Assembly (NCBI RefSeq): GCF_022919135.1
Contig: NZ_CP095049.1
Location: forward strand, 5,589,001-5,653,000
DNA length: 64,000 nucleotides
Reading direction: 5' to 3'
DNA from: Hymenobacter cellulosivorans
GTDB taxonomy: Bacteria > Bacteroidota > Bacteroidia > Cytophagales > Hymenobacteraceae
Under the pieces are notes generated by a model. The model ran no database searches and had not been told where the DNA came from. It was given only the letters and a program-made list of their open reading frames with translations. Made by a program: the position numbers and the translations under genes. Below, piece after piece: positions 8,917 to 16,144 of the stretch. Numbering within the stretch: position 1 is the first letter of the stretch; each line of letters begins with the position of its first letter.

Positions 8917-9632
8917 AGCTGCTCCTGATTGGCTACGGCAAAATGGGCCAGGCCATCGAAGCCCAAGCGGTGGCCCGCGGCCACCAGATTGTTGGTATCG
9001 TCGACCCTACCCGTCCCGCCGTAAGCATCACCGATTTCGACTCTTCGACCGTGGACGCGGCCATTGAGTTTACCCACCCCGATGCGGCCTTTGCCAACGT
9101 CATGGCCTGTCTGCAGCAGGGAATTCCGGTGGTGTGCGGCTCCACGGGCTGGCTGCACCACTTTGCCGAAGCGCAGGCCTTGTGCCAGCAGAAAGACGGT
9201 GCCTTGTTTTACGCTTCCAACTACAGCGTGGGCGTCAATCTGTTTTTCCACTTCAACGAGTACATCGCGGCCAAAATGCATCAGTTTGGCGGCTACGACG
9301 TGCAGGTCAAGGAAATTCACCACACCCAGAAAGTCGACCAGCCCAGCGGCACGGCTCTAACGGCGGCGGAAGGCATTCTGCGGAATTTTCCCGGCAAAAC
9401 TACTTGGCGCAACGAAGCCACCCAGAACCCGAGCGAGCTGGCCATCATTTCGGAGCGCGAAGGCCAGGTGGTCGGCACGCATATCGTGACCTACACCTCC
9501 GGCGTCGACCAGATTGAACTCTCCCACGAGGCCCACTCCCGCGACGGGTTTGTGCTGGGCGCCCTGCTGGCCGCCGAATGGCTGCCGGGTCATCGGGGAG
9601 TGTTTGGAATGAAAGATTTGCTGGGATTGTAA
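8913..9632 (+). CDS. dapB: 4-hydroxy-tetrahydrodipicolinate reductase
   Basis: NAD(P)H-dependent step of lysine and diaminopimelate synthesis, in the cytoplasm. It has 239 residues, the shorter form common in Bacteroidota. The Rossmann start is IGYGKMGQAI (6-15). The catalytic region has HHTQKVDQPSGTA and the substrate site has SGVDQIELSHEAHSRDGF. It overlaps the DUF5683 gene by 4 bases. Confidence 0.95.
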   Translation: MKLLLIGYGKMGQAIEAQAVARGHQIVGIVDPTRPAVSITDFDSSTVDAAIEFTHPDAAFANVMACLQQGIPVVCGSTGWLHHFAEAQALCQQKDGALFYASNYSVGVNLFFHFNEYIAAKMHQFGGYDVQVKEIHHTQKVDQPSGTALTAAEGILRNFPGKTTWRNEATQNPSELAIISEREGQVVGTHIVTYTSGVDQIELSHEAHSRDGFVLGALLAAEWLPGHRGVFGMKDLLGL

Positions 9633-9773
9633 TACGGTTGCCGACCAGGGCGCTGGCCTAGCGGGCAGCCCAGGTTGGTGAGGAGCTATGTGCTGCCGAC
9701 GTAATTATTCAGATATTACAGCGTTCTAATGCTGCCTGACCGGGCCGCAGATTCGCTTTCATCTTGCCGACTT

Positions 9774-10976
9774 ATGGCTGTTCAATCCTGGGAGGAGCGC
9801 CTTGCCGCTGCCAACGCCGCTGCCACTACTAATAATACGACCTCGACGCCCCACAAAAAGCCAAAGGGCTTCTTTCGGGAATGGGGCGACGCCATCCTGT
9901 TTGCCGTCGTGGCGGCGACCCTGATTCGTTGGGCAACGTTCGAGGCCTACACCATCCCGACGCCCTCGATGGAACACTCCCTGCTAGTAGGCGACTATCT
10001 GTTTGTGAGCAAGCTGCACTACGGGCCGCGCACTCCGCAAACCCCGCTTCAGGTTCCGCTTACACACCAGACGGTGTGGGGCACCAGCCTGAAAAGCTAC
10101 TCCGATGCTATTCAGCTGCCCTCCTACCGTCTGCCCGGCTTCTCGGAAGTGAAGCGCAACGACGTGGTGGTTTTCAACGTGCCCTTCGAAGACCAGCACC
10201 CCGCCGACCTGCGCACCAACTACATCAAGCGCTGCGTAGCCGTAGCTGGCGACGTACTGGAAGTAAAGGACACCCAGGTGTACGTGAACGGCAAGCCTGC
10301 CGAGAACCCGCCCCAGAGCCAGAACCGCTATTTCCTGCAGGTAAATGAGCCTGTGCGCGACAAGGTATTTCAGGAGCAGGGCATTTCGGACTTCAACAGC
10401 CCCACAGGCGTACCCCAGGCCCAAATGACCCAGATGGGCCCCGCCTACGTGGTAGATGCTACACCCCAAACGGCCGATTATTTCCGCAAGCAACCCTTCA
10501 TCAAAGGCGTCGTGCAGGATAAGGCTCCGGCCGGACAAGGTGAAGCGGAGGTGTTCCCTAACAACCCCGACTACCCCCACAGCACCCCCGTCTTTACCAA
10601 CGTAGCCAAGACCTGGAACAAGGACAACTACGGGCCTTTGCAGCTACCTAAGGAAGGTCAGACGGTGCAGCTGACGCCCGAAAACACGCCTATATACCAG
10701 AAAATCATCATGCGCTACGAGCACAATGAGGGCGTGACGATGCAGAACGGCGTGCTGCTGCAGAATGGCAAGCCCCTGACTAGCTATACCTTCAAGCAGA
10801 ACTACTACTTCATGATGGGTGACAACCGCCACGATTCGCTCGACTCGCGCTACTGGGGCTTCGTGCCCGAAGACCACATCGTGGGCAAGGCCGTGCTAAT
10901 CTGGATGTCGGTAGACCCCTACGCCGACGCCTTCCATAAAATCCGCTGGAGCCGTTTGTTTAACTTCATTGACTGA
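9774..10976 (+). CDS. lepB: Signal peptidase I
   Basis: Membrane serine protease that removes signal peptides from secreted proteins. The ATG at 9774 is preferred over 9729 because it gives the usual short cytoplasmic lead and one membrane segment (about 40-55). Nucleophile Ser65 lies in IPTPSMEHSL and the general-base Lys152 in NYIKRCVAVAGD. The last conserved box is GDNRHDSLDSRYWGFVP. At 400 residues it is long, as in Bacteroidota, with a large insert between the Lys box and the last box. It lies 141 bases after dapB. Confidence 0.93.
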   Translation: MAVQSWEERLAAANAAATTNNTTSTPHKKPKGFFREWGDAILFAVVAATLIRWATFEAYTIPTPSMEHSLLVGDYLFVSKLHYGPRTPQTPLQVPLTHQTVWGTSLKSYSDAIQLPSYRLPGFSEVKRNDVVVFNVPFEDQHPADLRTNYIKRCVAVAGDVLEVKDTQVYVNGKPAENPPQSQNRYFLQVNEPVRDKVFQEQGISDFNSPTGVPQAQMTQMGPAYVVDATPQTADYFRKQPFIKGVVQDKAPAGQGEAEVFPNNPDYPHSTPVFTNVAKTWNKDNYGPLQLPKEGQTVQLTPENTPIYQKIIMRYEHNEGVTMQNGVLLQNGKPLTSYTFKQNYYFMMGDNRHDSLDSRYWGFVPEDHIVGKAVLIWMSVDPYADAFHKIRWSRLFNFID

Positions 10977-11039
10977 GCCACGGATTCGTCGGATTTTCTG
11001 AATTAGTTTGATCTTGTAGACGATTAGCTAGAGTTCAAT

Positions 11040-11069
11040 AAAAAGGCCACCCGCTCGGGTGGCCTTTTT
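11040..11069. terminator. Bidirectional terminator between lepB and ung
   Basis: Inverted repeat AAAAGGCCACCCG / CGGGTGGCCTTTT with a 2-base formal loop and A/T runs on both sides. It lies between two convergent genes. Confidence 0.85.
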
Positions 11070-11076
11070 GTTTTCC

Positions 11077-11741
11077 TTACCACTCTATCGGTGGCTGGCC
11101 ATGCTGCTGCAGGTAAGCGTTGGTTTTGCTGAAAGGGCGGGAACCGAAAAAGCCCCGGTCGGCGGCGTAGGGCGACGGGTGGGCCGAGCGAATAACCAGG
11201 TGCTTTTTCTCATCGATGACCTCGCCTTTCTTCTGGGCATAGGCCCCCAAAGGATAAAGACGACGTGTTCTTTCTGCTGAGAAATTTTCTGAATGACGGC
11301 GTCAGTGAACTGCTCCCAGCCTTTCTTTTGGTGGGAGCCGGGCTCCTTGGCTCGCACTGTAAGTGTGGCATTGAGCAGCAACACGCCCTGCTGGGCCCAC
11401 CGGTCCAGGTTGCCGCTGGCCGGTGGCGGGGTGGTCGGAATATCATCCTGCAACTCCTTAAAGATGTTTTGCAGGGAAGGTGGCGTCCGTACGCCCTCGG
11501 CCACGGAGAAAGAAAGGCCGTTGGCCTGCCCCTTGCCGTGGTAAGGGTCCTGGCCCAGGATAACGACCTTGACTTGGTCGAACGGGCAGGCATCAAAGGC
11601 GTGGAAAATGGCCGGGCCGGGCGGGTACACGGTCGTTGTGGCGTATTCGCCCCGTACGAAATTCAGCAGATGCTGAAAATATGGTTTTTCGAACTCGTCG
11701 GCGAGTACCTTGCGCCAGCTTTCTTCTATCTTTACGGACAT
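11077..11741 (-). pseudogene. ung: Uracil-DNA glycosylase with a single-base frameshift near the 3' end
   Basis: Base-excision repair enzyme removing uracil from DNA. The start is the ATG at 11741. The first catalytic motif [11 protein letters not shown] and the family core [10 protein letters not shown] are in frame. After VVFILWG the frame shifts at a C run (11244-11248 on the plus strand). One extra C restores the normal ending, including the HPSP motif and a C-terminal GQPPIEW, with stop at 11077-11079. As written, the frame instead runs on to a stop at 11085 with a nonsense tail. Corrected length is 221 residues, normal for Ung. It may be a homopolymer sequencing error rather than a true lesion. 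Confidence 0.85.
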
Positions 11742-11849
11742 AAGGGGAAAGTTTTTTTGCGAATTGGCCCTCCCATTCGGGGTGCTGCTGCGTAGATAAA
11801 CCAAATTCCGGACACGGTTGTTAGTCCTTCACAGAACCGCACAGGAGCC

Positions 11850-12236
11850 ATGAATACGACGACTACGCAGGGCGTTACCGTTAGCGTTACGACCAATTAT
11901 TTGCCGGACTATTCCAGCCCGGCTCAGGAACACTACGTGTTTGCCTATAAGATTGATATTCTCAACGGCAGCGAATACACCGTGAAGCTGCTGCGCCGCC
12001 ATTGGTACATCTACGATGCCAACGGTGTCGTGCGCGAAGTGGAAGGTGAAGGCGTAGTGGGCCAGCAGCCCGTGCTGGAGCCCGGCGAGTCGCACCAGTA
12101 CGTGTCGGGCTGCAACCTAAAGTCGGGCCTGGGCAAGATGTGCGGCTCCTATCAGATGGAACGCCTCGTGGACGGCCGTGAGTTCAGCGTCGAAATTCCG
12201 GAATTTACCTTGGTAGTCCCCTACCGTCTGAACTAG
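11850..12236 (+). CDS. apaG: ApaG/DUF525 domain protein
   Basis: Single beta-sandwich protein of the ApaG family (historically linked to Co2+/Mg2+ efflux; exact role unclear). 128 residues is the family length. The conserved stretches are VFAYKIDILN, LLRRHWYIYDANG and VVGQQPVLEPGESHQYVSGC, followed by GSYQMER. It is divergent from ung. It ends 6 bases before an inverted-repeat element that fills the gap to the next gene. Confidence 0.92.
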   Translation: MNTTTTQGVTVSVTTNYLPDYSSPAQEHYVFAYKIDILNGSEYTVKLLRRHWYIYDANGVVREVEGEGVVGQQPVLEPGESHQYVSGCNLKSGLGKMCGSYQMERLVDGREFSVEIPEFTLVVPYRLN

Positions 12237-12242
12237 ATTTTT

Positions 12243-12324
12243 GGTGCTTCGAGCCTGGTGCCTGGTGCTTGGCTCGAACGGTAACTTTACCCTACCAAGC
12301 ACTATATCCCAGGCACTAAGCACC
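12243..12324. repeat. Intergenic inverted repeat with 7-base word periodicity (GGTGCTT type)
   Basis: The left arm from 12243 is a run of degenerate heptads (GGTGCTT, CGAGCCT, GGTGCCT, GGTGCTT at 7-base steps). The right arm, up to 12324, is an imperfect reverse complement: GGTGCTT, GCCTGG, GTGCTTGG and GGTAA all find partners. The element occupies nearly the whole gap between apaG and the next gene. Related elements occur at 13166, 31381, 38003 and 38954. Confidence 0.7.
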
Positions 12325-12329
12325 GATTC

Positions 12330-13160
12330 TTGCTTTTCCAGGCTTTCAGTTACATCCGCTTTTTGTTCCGCTCGGGGAATGCACATGGGTTGCATTCCCC
12401 GTTCGTTTTTGGACTCTACACGCAAGTCATCAGTGCCGACAACGTCCGGGCTGCTTACGCGCCCATTGAAGCACGCCGGGCACAGCTTCGCCAGGATGAT
12501 ACCCTAATAACGGTGCGCGACTTTGGGGCCGGCTCCCATACCGGGGCGGGCCGGCAGCGCCGCCTGAGCAGCATTGTGCGCACAGCGGCCAAGCCCCGCC
12601 CCTTCGGCCAATTGCTATATCGGCTGGTCAATCATTTCCAGCCCCGCACGATTCTGGAACTAGGCACGTCACTGGGGCTTACCACTGCCTACCTGGCCTC
12701 CCCCGATTCCCGGGCCCGGGTTCTAACGTTCGAAGGCTGCCCGCAGACCGCAGCCGTAGCGCGGCAGACGTTCGAGGGACTGAACTTGCACAATATCGAG
12801 GTAGTCGAGGGGAACCTGGATGAGACGCTGGCCCCAGCTCTGGCCGCTCTGACTGCGCCACTGGACTTCGCCTTTTTCGACGGCAACCACCGCTATGAAC
12901 CTACCGTGCGCTATTTCGAGCAGTGCCTGCCCTACCGCACCGAGCAAAGCGTGTTTGTGCTGGACGACATTCACTGGTCGGCCGAAATGGAACAAGCCTG
13001 GACGACCATCAAGGCGCACCCCGACGTGCGCCTCACCATCGACCTGTTCTTTATTGGGCTGGTCTTTTTTCGCACCAATCAGCCCAAGCAGCATTTCACC
13101 CTACGCTTTAACAATCTAGTAGACAAGCTCCTGAACCGCGTTAAGCCGCTAGCTCCCTAG
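12330..13160 (+). CDS. Class I SAM-dependent methyltransferase
   Basis: Methyltransferase with a Rossmann fold resembling O-methyltransferases. SAM motif I is ILELGTSLGLTTAYLA (about 109-124), motif II ends in TFEGCPQTA, and the acidic motif is FAFFDGNHRYEPT. The N-terminal part has FRSGNAHGLHSPFVF, which I recognise as conserved in Bacteroidota homologues. No ATG is available in frame, so the TTG at 12330 is the best start. The substrate is unknown. It is convergent with kdsA across a 28-bp perfect hairpin. Confidence 0.8.
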   Translation: MLFQAFSYIRFLFRSGNAHGLHSPFVFGLYTQVISADNVRAAYAPIEARRAQLRQDDTLITVRDFGAGSHTGAGRQRRLSSIVRTAAKPRPFGQLLYRLVNHFQPRTILELGTSLGLTTAYLASPDSRARVLTFEGCPQTAAVARQTFEGLNLHNIEVVEGNLDETLAPALAALTAPLDFAFFDGNHRYEPTVRYFEQCLPYRTEQSVFVLDDIHWSAEMEQAWTTIKAHPDVRLTIDLFFIGLVFFRTNQPKQHFTLRFNNLVDKLLNRVKPLAP

Positions 13161-13165
13161 CGTTT

Positions 13166-13230
13166 TTTAGTGGTCTGTTCTTAGTTGTCCGTTGTTAGTA
13201 AGAACGGACAACTAAGAACAGACCACTAAA
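13166..13230. repeat. Perfect 28-bp intergenic hairpin with heptad words, between convergent genes
   Basis: Arms 13166-13193 and 13203-13230 are exact reverse complements with a 9-base loop. The left arm and loop read as heptads of the type TYNGTTG at 13167, 13174, 13181 and 13188. Together they span almost the entire 72-base gap between the methyltransferase stop and the kdsA stop. It may act as a bidirectional terminator, but unlike the other terminators here it has no GC core. Confidence 0.85.
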
Positions 13231-13232
13231 CT

Positions 13233-14057
13233 CTACCGCACAGCTTCCCGCACGCGGGTGAGCTTCACCAGCAGGGCCTCTAGCTGGTCGAGAGCCAGCA
13301 TGTTGGCGCCGTCTGATTTGGCCGTGGCAGGTGTAGGGTGGGTCTCGATGAACAGACCGTCGGCGCCAACGGCAATGGCGGCTTTGGCAATGGTTTCAAT
13401 CAGGGCGGGCTGGCCGCCGGTGACGCCGCTGGCCTGGTTGGGGCGCTGCAAAGAGTGGGTTACGTCCATCACCACGGGCACGCCAAAGCTGCGCATGGCA
13501 GGCAGGTTGCGGAAGTCCACCACCAGGTCAGAATAGCCGAAGGAATTGCCCCGGTCGGTAAGAATTACGTGCTCATTGCCCGACTGCTTAATCTTGTCCA
13601 CAGCAAACTGCATGGATTCCCCGTTCAGGAACTGGCCTTTCTTTACGTTGACGACTTTGCCGGTTTTGGCGGCCGCAATCAGCAAATCGGTTTGTCGGCA
13701 CAGGAAAGCCGGAATCTGAAGCACGTCCACGTATTCGGCCGCCATGGCCGCCTCGTCGGATTCGTGGATGTCGGTCACGGTAGGCACGCCGATTTCGCGG
13801 CTTACTTTCTGCAGGATGCGCAGGGCCGTTTCGTCGCCGATACCGGTAAAGGAATCCAGGCGGGAACGGTTGGCCTTGCGGTAAGAGCCCTTGAAAATAT
13901 AGGGAATCTGGAGCTTGTCGGTCATGTGCTTCACCTTTTCGGCGATGCGCAGGGCCATGTCTTCGCCCTCAATGACGCAGGGTCCGGCCATCAGAAAAAA
14001 CTGACCGGAGTTGGTATTGCGGAAGTGAGGCAGCGCGGCGGTGAGGGACTCTATCAT
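13233..14057 (-). CDS. kdsA: 3-deoxy-8-phosphooctulonate synthase (KDO-8-P synthase)
   Basis: Joins arabinose-5-phosphate and phosphoenolpyruvate to make KDO-8-phosphate for lipid A core synthesis. It has 274 residues, a TIM barrel of the DAHP synthase I/KdsA family. Visible motifs are LMAGPCVIEG (22-31), FKGSYRKANRS, the stretch QIPAFLCRQTDLL, and GADGLFIETHP near the C-terminus. A GACCTTTG sequence at 14083-14090 (minus strand) could be its -7 promoter box. Confidence 0.95.
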   Translation of the reverse strand: MIESLTAALPHFRNTNSGQFFLMAGPCVIEGEDMALRIAEKVKHMTDKLQIPYIFKGSYRKANRSRLDSFTGIGDETALRILQKVSREIGVPTVTDIHESDEAAMAAEYVDVLQIPAFLCRQTDLLIAAAKTGKVVNVKKGQFLNGESMQFAVDKIKQSGNEHVILTDRGNSFGYSDLVVDFRNLPAMRSFGVPVVMDVTHSLQRPNQASGVTGGQPALIETIAKAAIAVGADGLFIETHPTPATAKSDGANMLALDQLEALLVKLTRVREAVR

Positions 14058-14099
14058 AGGTAGTTTCTGGAAGTGTAGCAGACAAAGGTCGTCAGAATC

Positions 14100-14381
14100 T
14101 TAGTTGGCACCTGTTTTTCTACGGCGATTATCCGAAAGCCAGGGCCAAGGGATGTCACGAAACAATGAAATAACGGCCCAGAGCAGCACGGCGCAGAAAA
14201 CAAAAAAGATTGGGTAGACGTCCGCATCATTCGGCGTCATGAACTCACCGGCCGCCGACTGGGTGCGCACCCGACCAATCGAGTTATAAATGCCGTAGCC
14301 CCACAATGCCGTCAGCAAAGCTAGCAGCAGCGCCACACTGCCAAGTAGAAGCTTGAGCAAGAGCAAGAGCAGGTTCCACAT
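14100..14381 (-). CDS. Small membrane protein, unknown function
   Basis: 93 residues from the ATG at 14381, chosen because longer versions overlap the upstream methyltransferase. There is a leucine-rich first membrane segment (about 3-28) and a second one (IFFVFCAVLLWAVISLF, about 58-74). A short charged tail RRRKTG follows. I do not recognise a family. It lies 10 bases after the TPMT-like methyltransferase, so the two are probably co-transcribed. Confidence 0.6.
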   Translation of the reverse strand: MWNLLLLLLKLLLGSVALLLALLTALWGYGIYNSIGRVRTQSAAGEFMTPNDADVYPIFFVFCAVLLWAVISLFRDIPWPWLSDNRRRKTGAN

Positions 14382-14391
14382 TGATCTTCGG

Positions 14392-15000
14392 TTAGCCTGC
14401 TTTTTTGCGCAGGCACATATATAGCTCCTTGCCCTGCCGGGGCTTGATAGAATTAAAAGCCGGCGCGAAATGCACGAAGTCGAAATAAGGCGCGAAGTAG
14501 GCTTCATACTCGACTCGGCTCCCACCAAACGGTGGGCCGGCCGCAGCAAACTCGGTGTCGAAGAGCAAACCCATGAGCGTGCCGCCGGTCCGGAGCAGCG
14601 CGGCGCACTGCCGGGCGTAGTCGGGGCGTAATCCGGGGTTCAGGGCGCAGAAAAATGTCTGCTCCACGATTAAATCATAGGCTGGCACGGTGGGTAGCGC
14701 AAAAAAATCCTGTTCCACCAGATGTTCGGCCGGAAATCCGGGAACCCGCTGGTGCAGGTCACGTAAGGCTTCGGGAGCAATATCGGCCACGAAAACATTC
14801 TCAAAACCGGCAGTATGCAGATATTCAGCCTCATAGCCCCGACCAGCACCCGGAATCAGGATGCGGGCCGCGTGGGGCAGGCTCATTTGCTGAAAATAAT
14901 CGCGCAGGGGCGGCGTTATCGCGCCAGCATCCCAGCCGGTTTGCCCGGTGTTGTAACGCCCGCTCCAGTAGGCGGCATCAAGCTCTGAATCCGAATGCAT
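14392..15000 (-). CDS. TPMT-family SAM-dependent methyltransferase
   Basis: 202 residues resembling the thiopurine/thiol S-methyltransferase family, which methylates small thiols, selenium or halide substrates. The conserved N-terminus has YWSGRYNTGQTGWD. SAM motif I is ARILIPGAGRGYEAEYL (about 45-61) and the acidic residue is in VFVADIAPEAL. LIVEQTFFCALNP is typical of the family. The substrate is unknown. Confidence 0.85.
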   Translation of the reverse strand: MHSDSELDAAYWSGRYNTGQTGWDAGAITPPLRDYFQQMSLPHAARILIPGAGRGYEAEYLHTAGFENVFVADIAPEALRDLHQRVPGFPAEHLVEQDFFALPTVPAYDLIVEQTFFCALNPGLRPDYARQCAALLRTGGTLMGLLFDTEFAAAGPPFGGSRVEYEAYFAPYFDFVHFAPAFNSIKPRQGKELYMCLRKKAG

Positions 15001-15026
15001 GCGGATGTAGTATTTATTCGCGAAAC

Positions 15027-15056
15027 TTGCCTAGGTAGGCAATCCCTTTATTTTTG
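15027..15056 (+). promoter_or_regulatory. Bacteroidota-type promoter for the coiled-coil membrane protein
   Basis: TTG at 15027-15029, a 19-base spacer and TATTTTTG at 15049-15056, which matches the -33/-7 consensus. The ATG is at 15114, giving a leader of roughly 50 bases. Confidence 0.65.
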
Positions 15057-15113
15057 TGCATAAAGGTAACCCACCGTCCGGACTGTCCGGGCTTCATTTA
15101 ACCCTTTCCCGCA

Positions 15114-16061
15114 ATGGAACAAGACCAAAGCTCCGAGCCCAAGAACAACAACCGCGTCCTGCTGATAGTGGCCCTGATCCTGGTTCTGCTGGGCATTAAC
15201 GGCGTGCTGTTTTATATGAACCAGCAAAAGGGCGCACAAAATGAACAGCTCACAGCCGATATCAAAGTCAAGGATGCCAAGCTGGAAGAACAGATCAAGC
15301 AATACGAAGCGCTGAAAGCCGATTTCGAGCGCCAGAGCCAGGAAGTGCAGGGTATGGGCCTGGCCAACGACTCGCTGGAAGCCAAAATTGCGTCCATCAA
15401 TGCCGATCTGCTCAAGCTGCGCTCCTTCAAGGCCGGCAGCTTTTCTATTTCCGAGCAGCGCCGCTTCAAACAGCGCGCCGCCAACTTCGAAAACCAACTG
15501 CGGAAGAAAGATGAGGAAATTGCTCAGCTGAAAAGCGACAATGAAGCCCTCTACACCGAAACCAATACGCTGAAAGAGCGCCAGAACCGCCTTACCGACA
15601 CAATTACCACGGTGGTGCGGTCCAACCAGGAGCTGACCGAAAAAGTCAATATTGCCTCGCGCCTGCAGGCCGAGAATATCCGCGTGGGCGTGGTCAACTC
15701 GCGCAACAAGGAAAAGGACGACGACGATAACGAGTTCAAGGCCAAGCGCGTGGAGAAGGTGAAAGTAACCTTCAACCTGGCCCGCAACGACGTGTCGCCG
15801 AAGGAAACCAAGGAAATCATGATGCGCCTAATTGAGCCCGACGGCGCGGCCCTCTACAACCTGAGCACCGGTGGTGGCACCTTCATGATTGAAGGCTCGG
15901 AGGCTTTCTACACGGCCAAGCAGGATATCGTGTTCGACAACACCCGCCAGCCCGTGCAGTTCCTCTACGCCAAGGGCGCACCCTACAAAACCGGTCTGCA
16001 CACCGTGGAGCTGTATTCCGGCGGCGTAATGATTGGCAAATCGACCTTCACACTCAAGTAG
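15114..16061 (+). CDS. Membrane-anchored coiled-coil protein, unknown function
   Basis: 315 residues. After a short charged cytoplasmic lead there is one membrane segment (VLLIVALILVLLGINGVLFYM, about 15-35). A long coiled coil follows (about 40-190, rich in E/K/Q heptads). The C-terminal 110 residues form a predicted beta-rich domain (VKVTFNLARNDVSPKETKEI). Such proteins are often named SMC-like only because of the coiled coil; I see no ATPase motifs. It has its own promoter and a strong terminator. Confidence 0.8.
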   Translation: MEQDQSSEPKNNNRVLLIVALILVLLGINGVLFYMNQQKGAQNEQLTADIKVKDAKLEEQIKQYEALKADFERQSQEVQGMGLANDSLEAKIASINADLLKLRSFKAGSFSISEQRRFKQRAANFENQLRKKDEEIAQLKSDNEALYTETNTLKERQNRLTDTITTVVRSNQELTEKVNIASRLQAENIRVGVVNSRNKEKDDDDNEFKAKRVEKVKVTFNLARNDVSPKETKEIMMRLIEPDGAALYNLSTGGGTFMIEGSEAFYTAKQDIVFDNTRQPVQFLYAKGAPYKTGLHTVELYSGGVMIGKSTFTLK

Positions 16062-16080
16062 GTCGGGGCACTACGCTGCT

Positions 16081-16142
16081 AGTAGTAAGCCCAATAAAAA
16101 AGCCCCGACCTGCGTCGGGGCTTTTTTATTGGGCTTACTACT
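16081..16142. terminator. Perfect 29-bp bidirectional terminator
   Basis: Arms 16081-16109 and 16114-16142 are exact reverse complements with a 4-base loop. The core is GCCCCGAC/GTCGGGGC, then A6/T6. It separates two convergent genes; the cphA stop lies 3 bases beyond. Confidence 0.92.
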
Positions 16143-16144
16143 TT

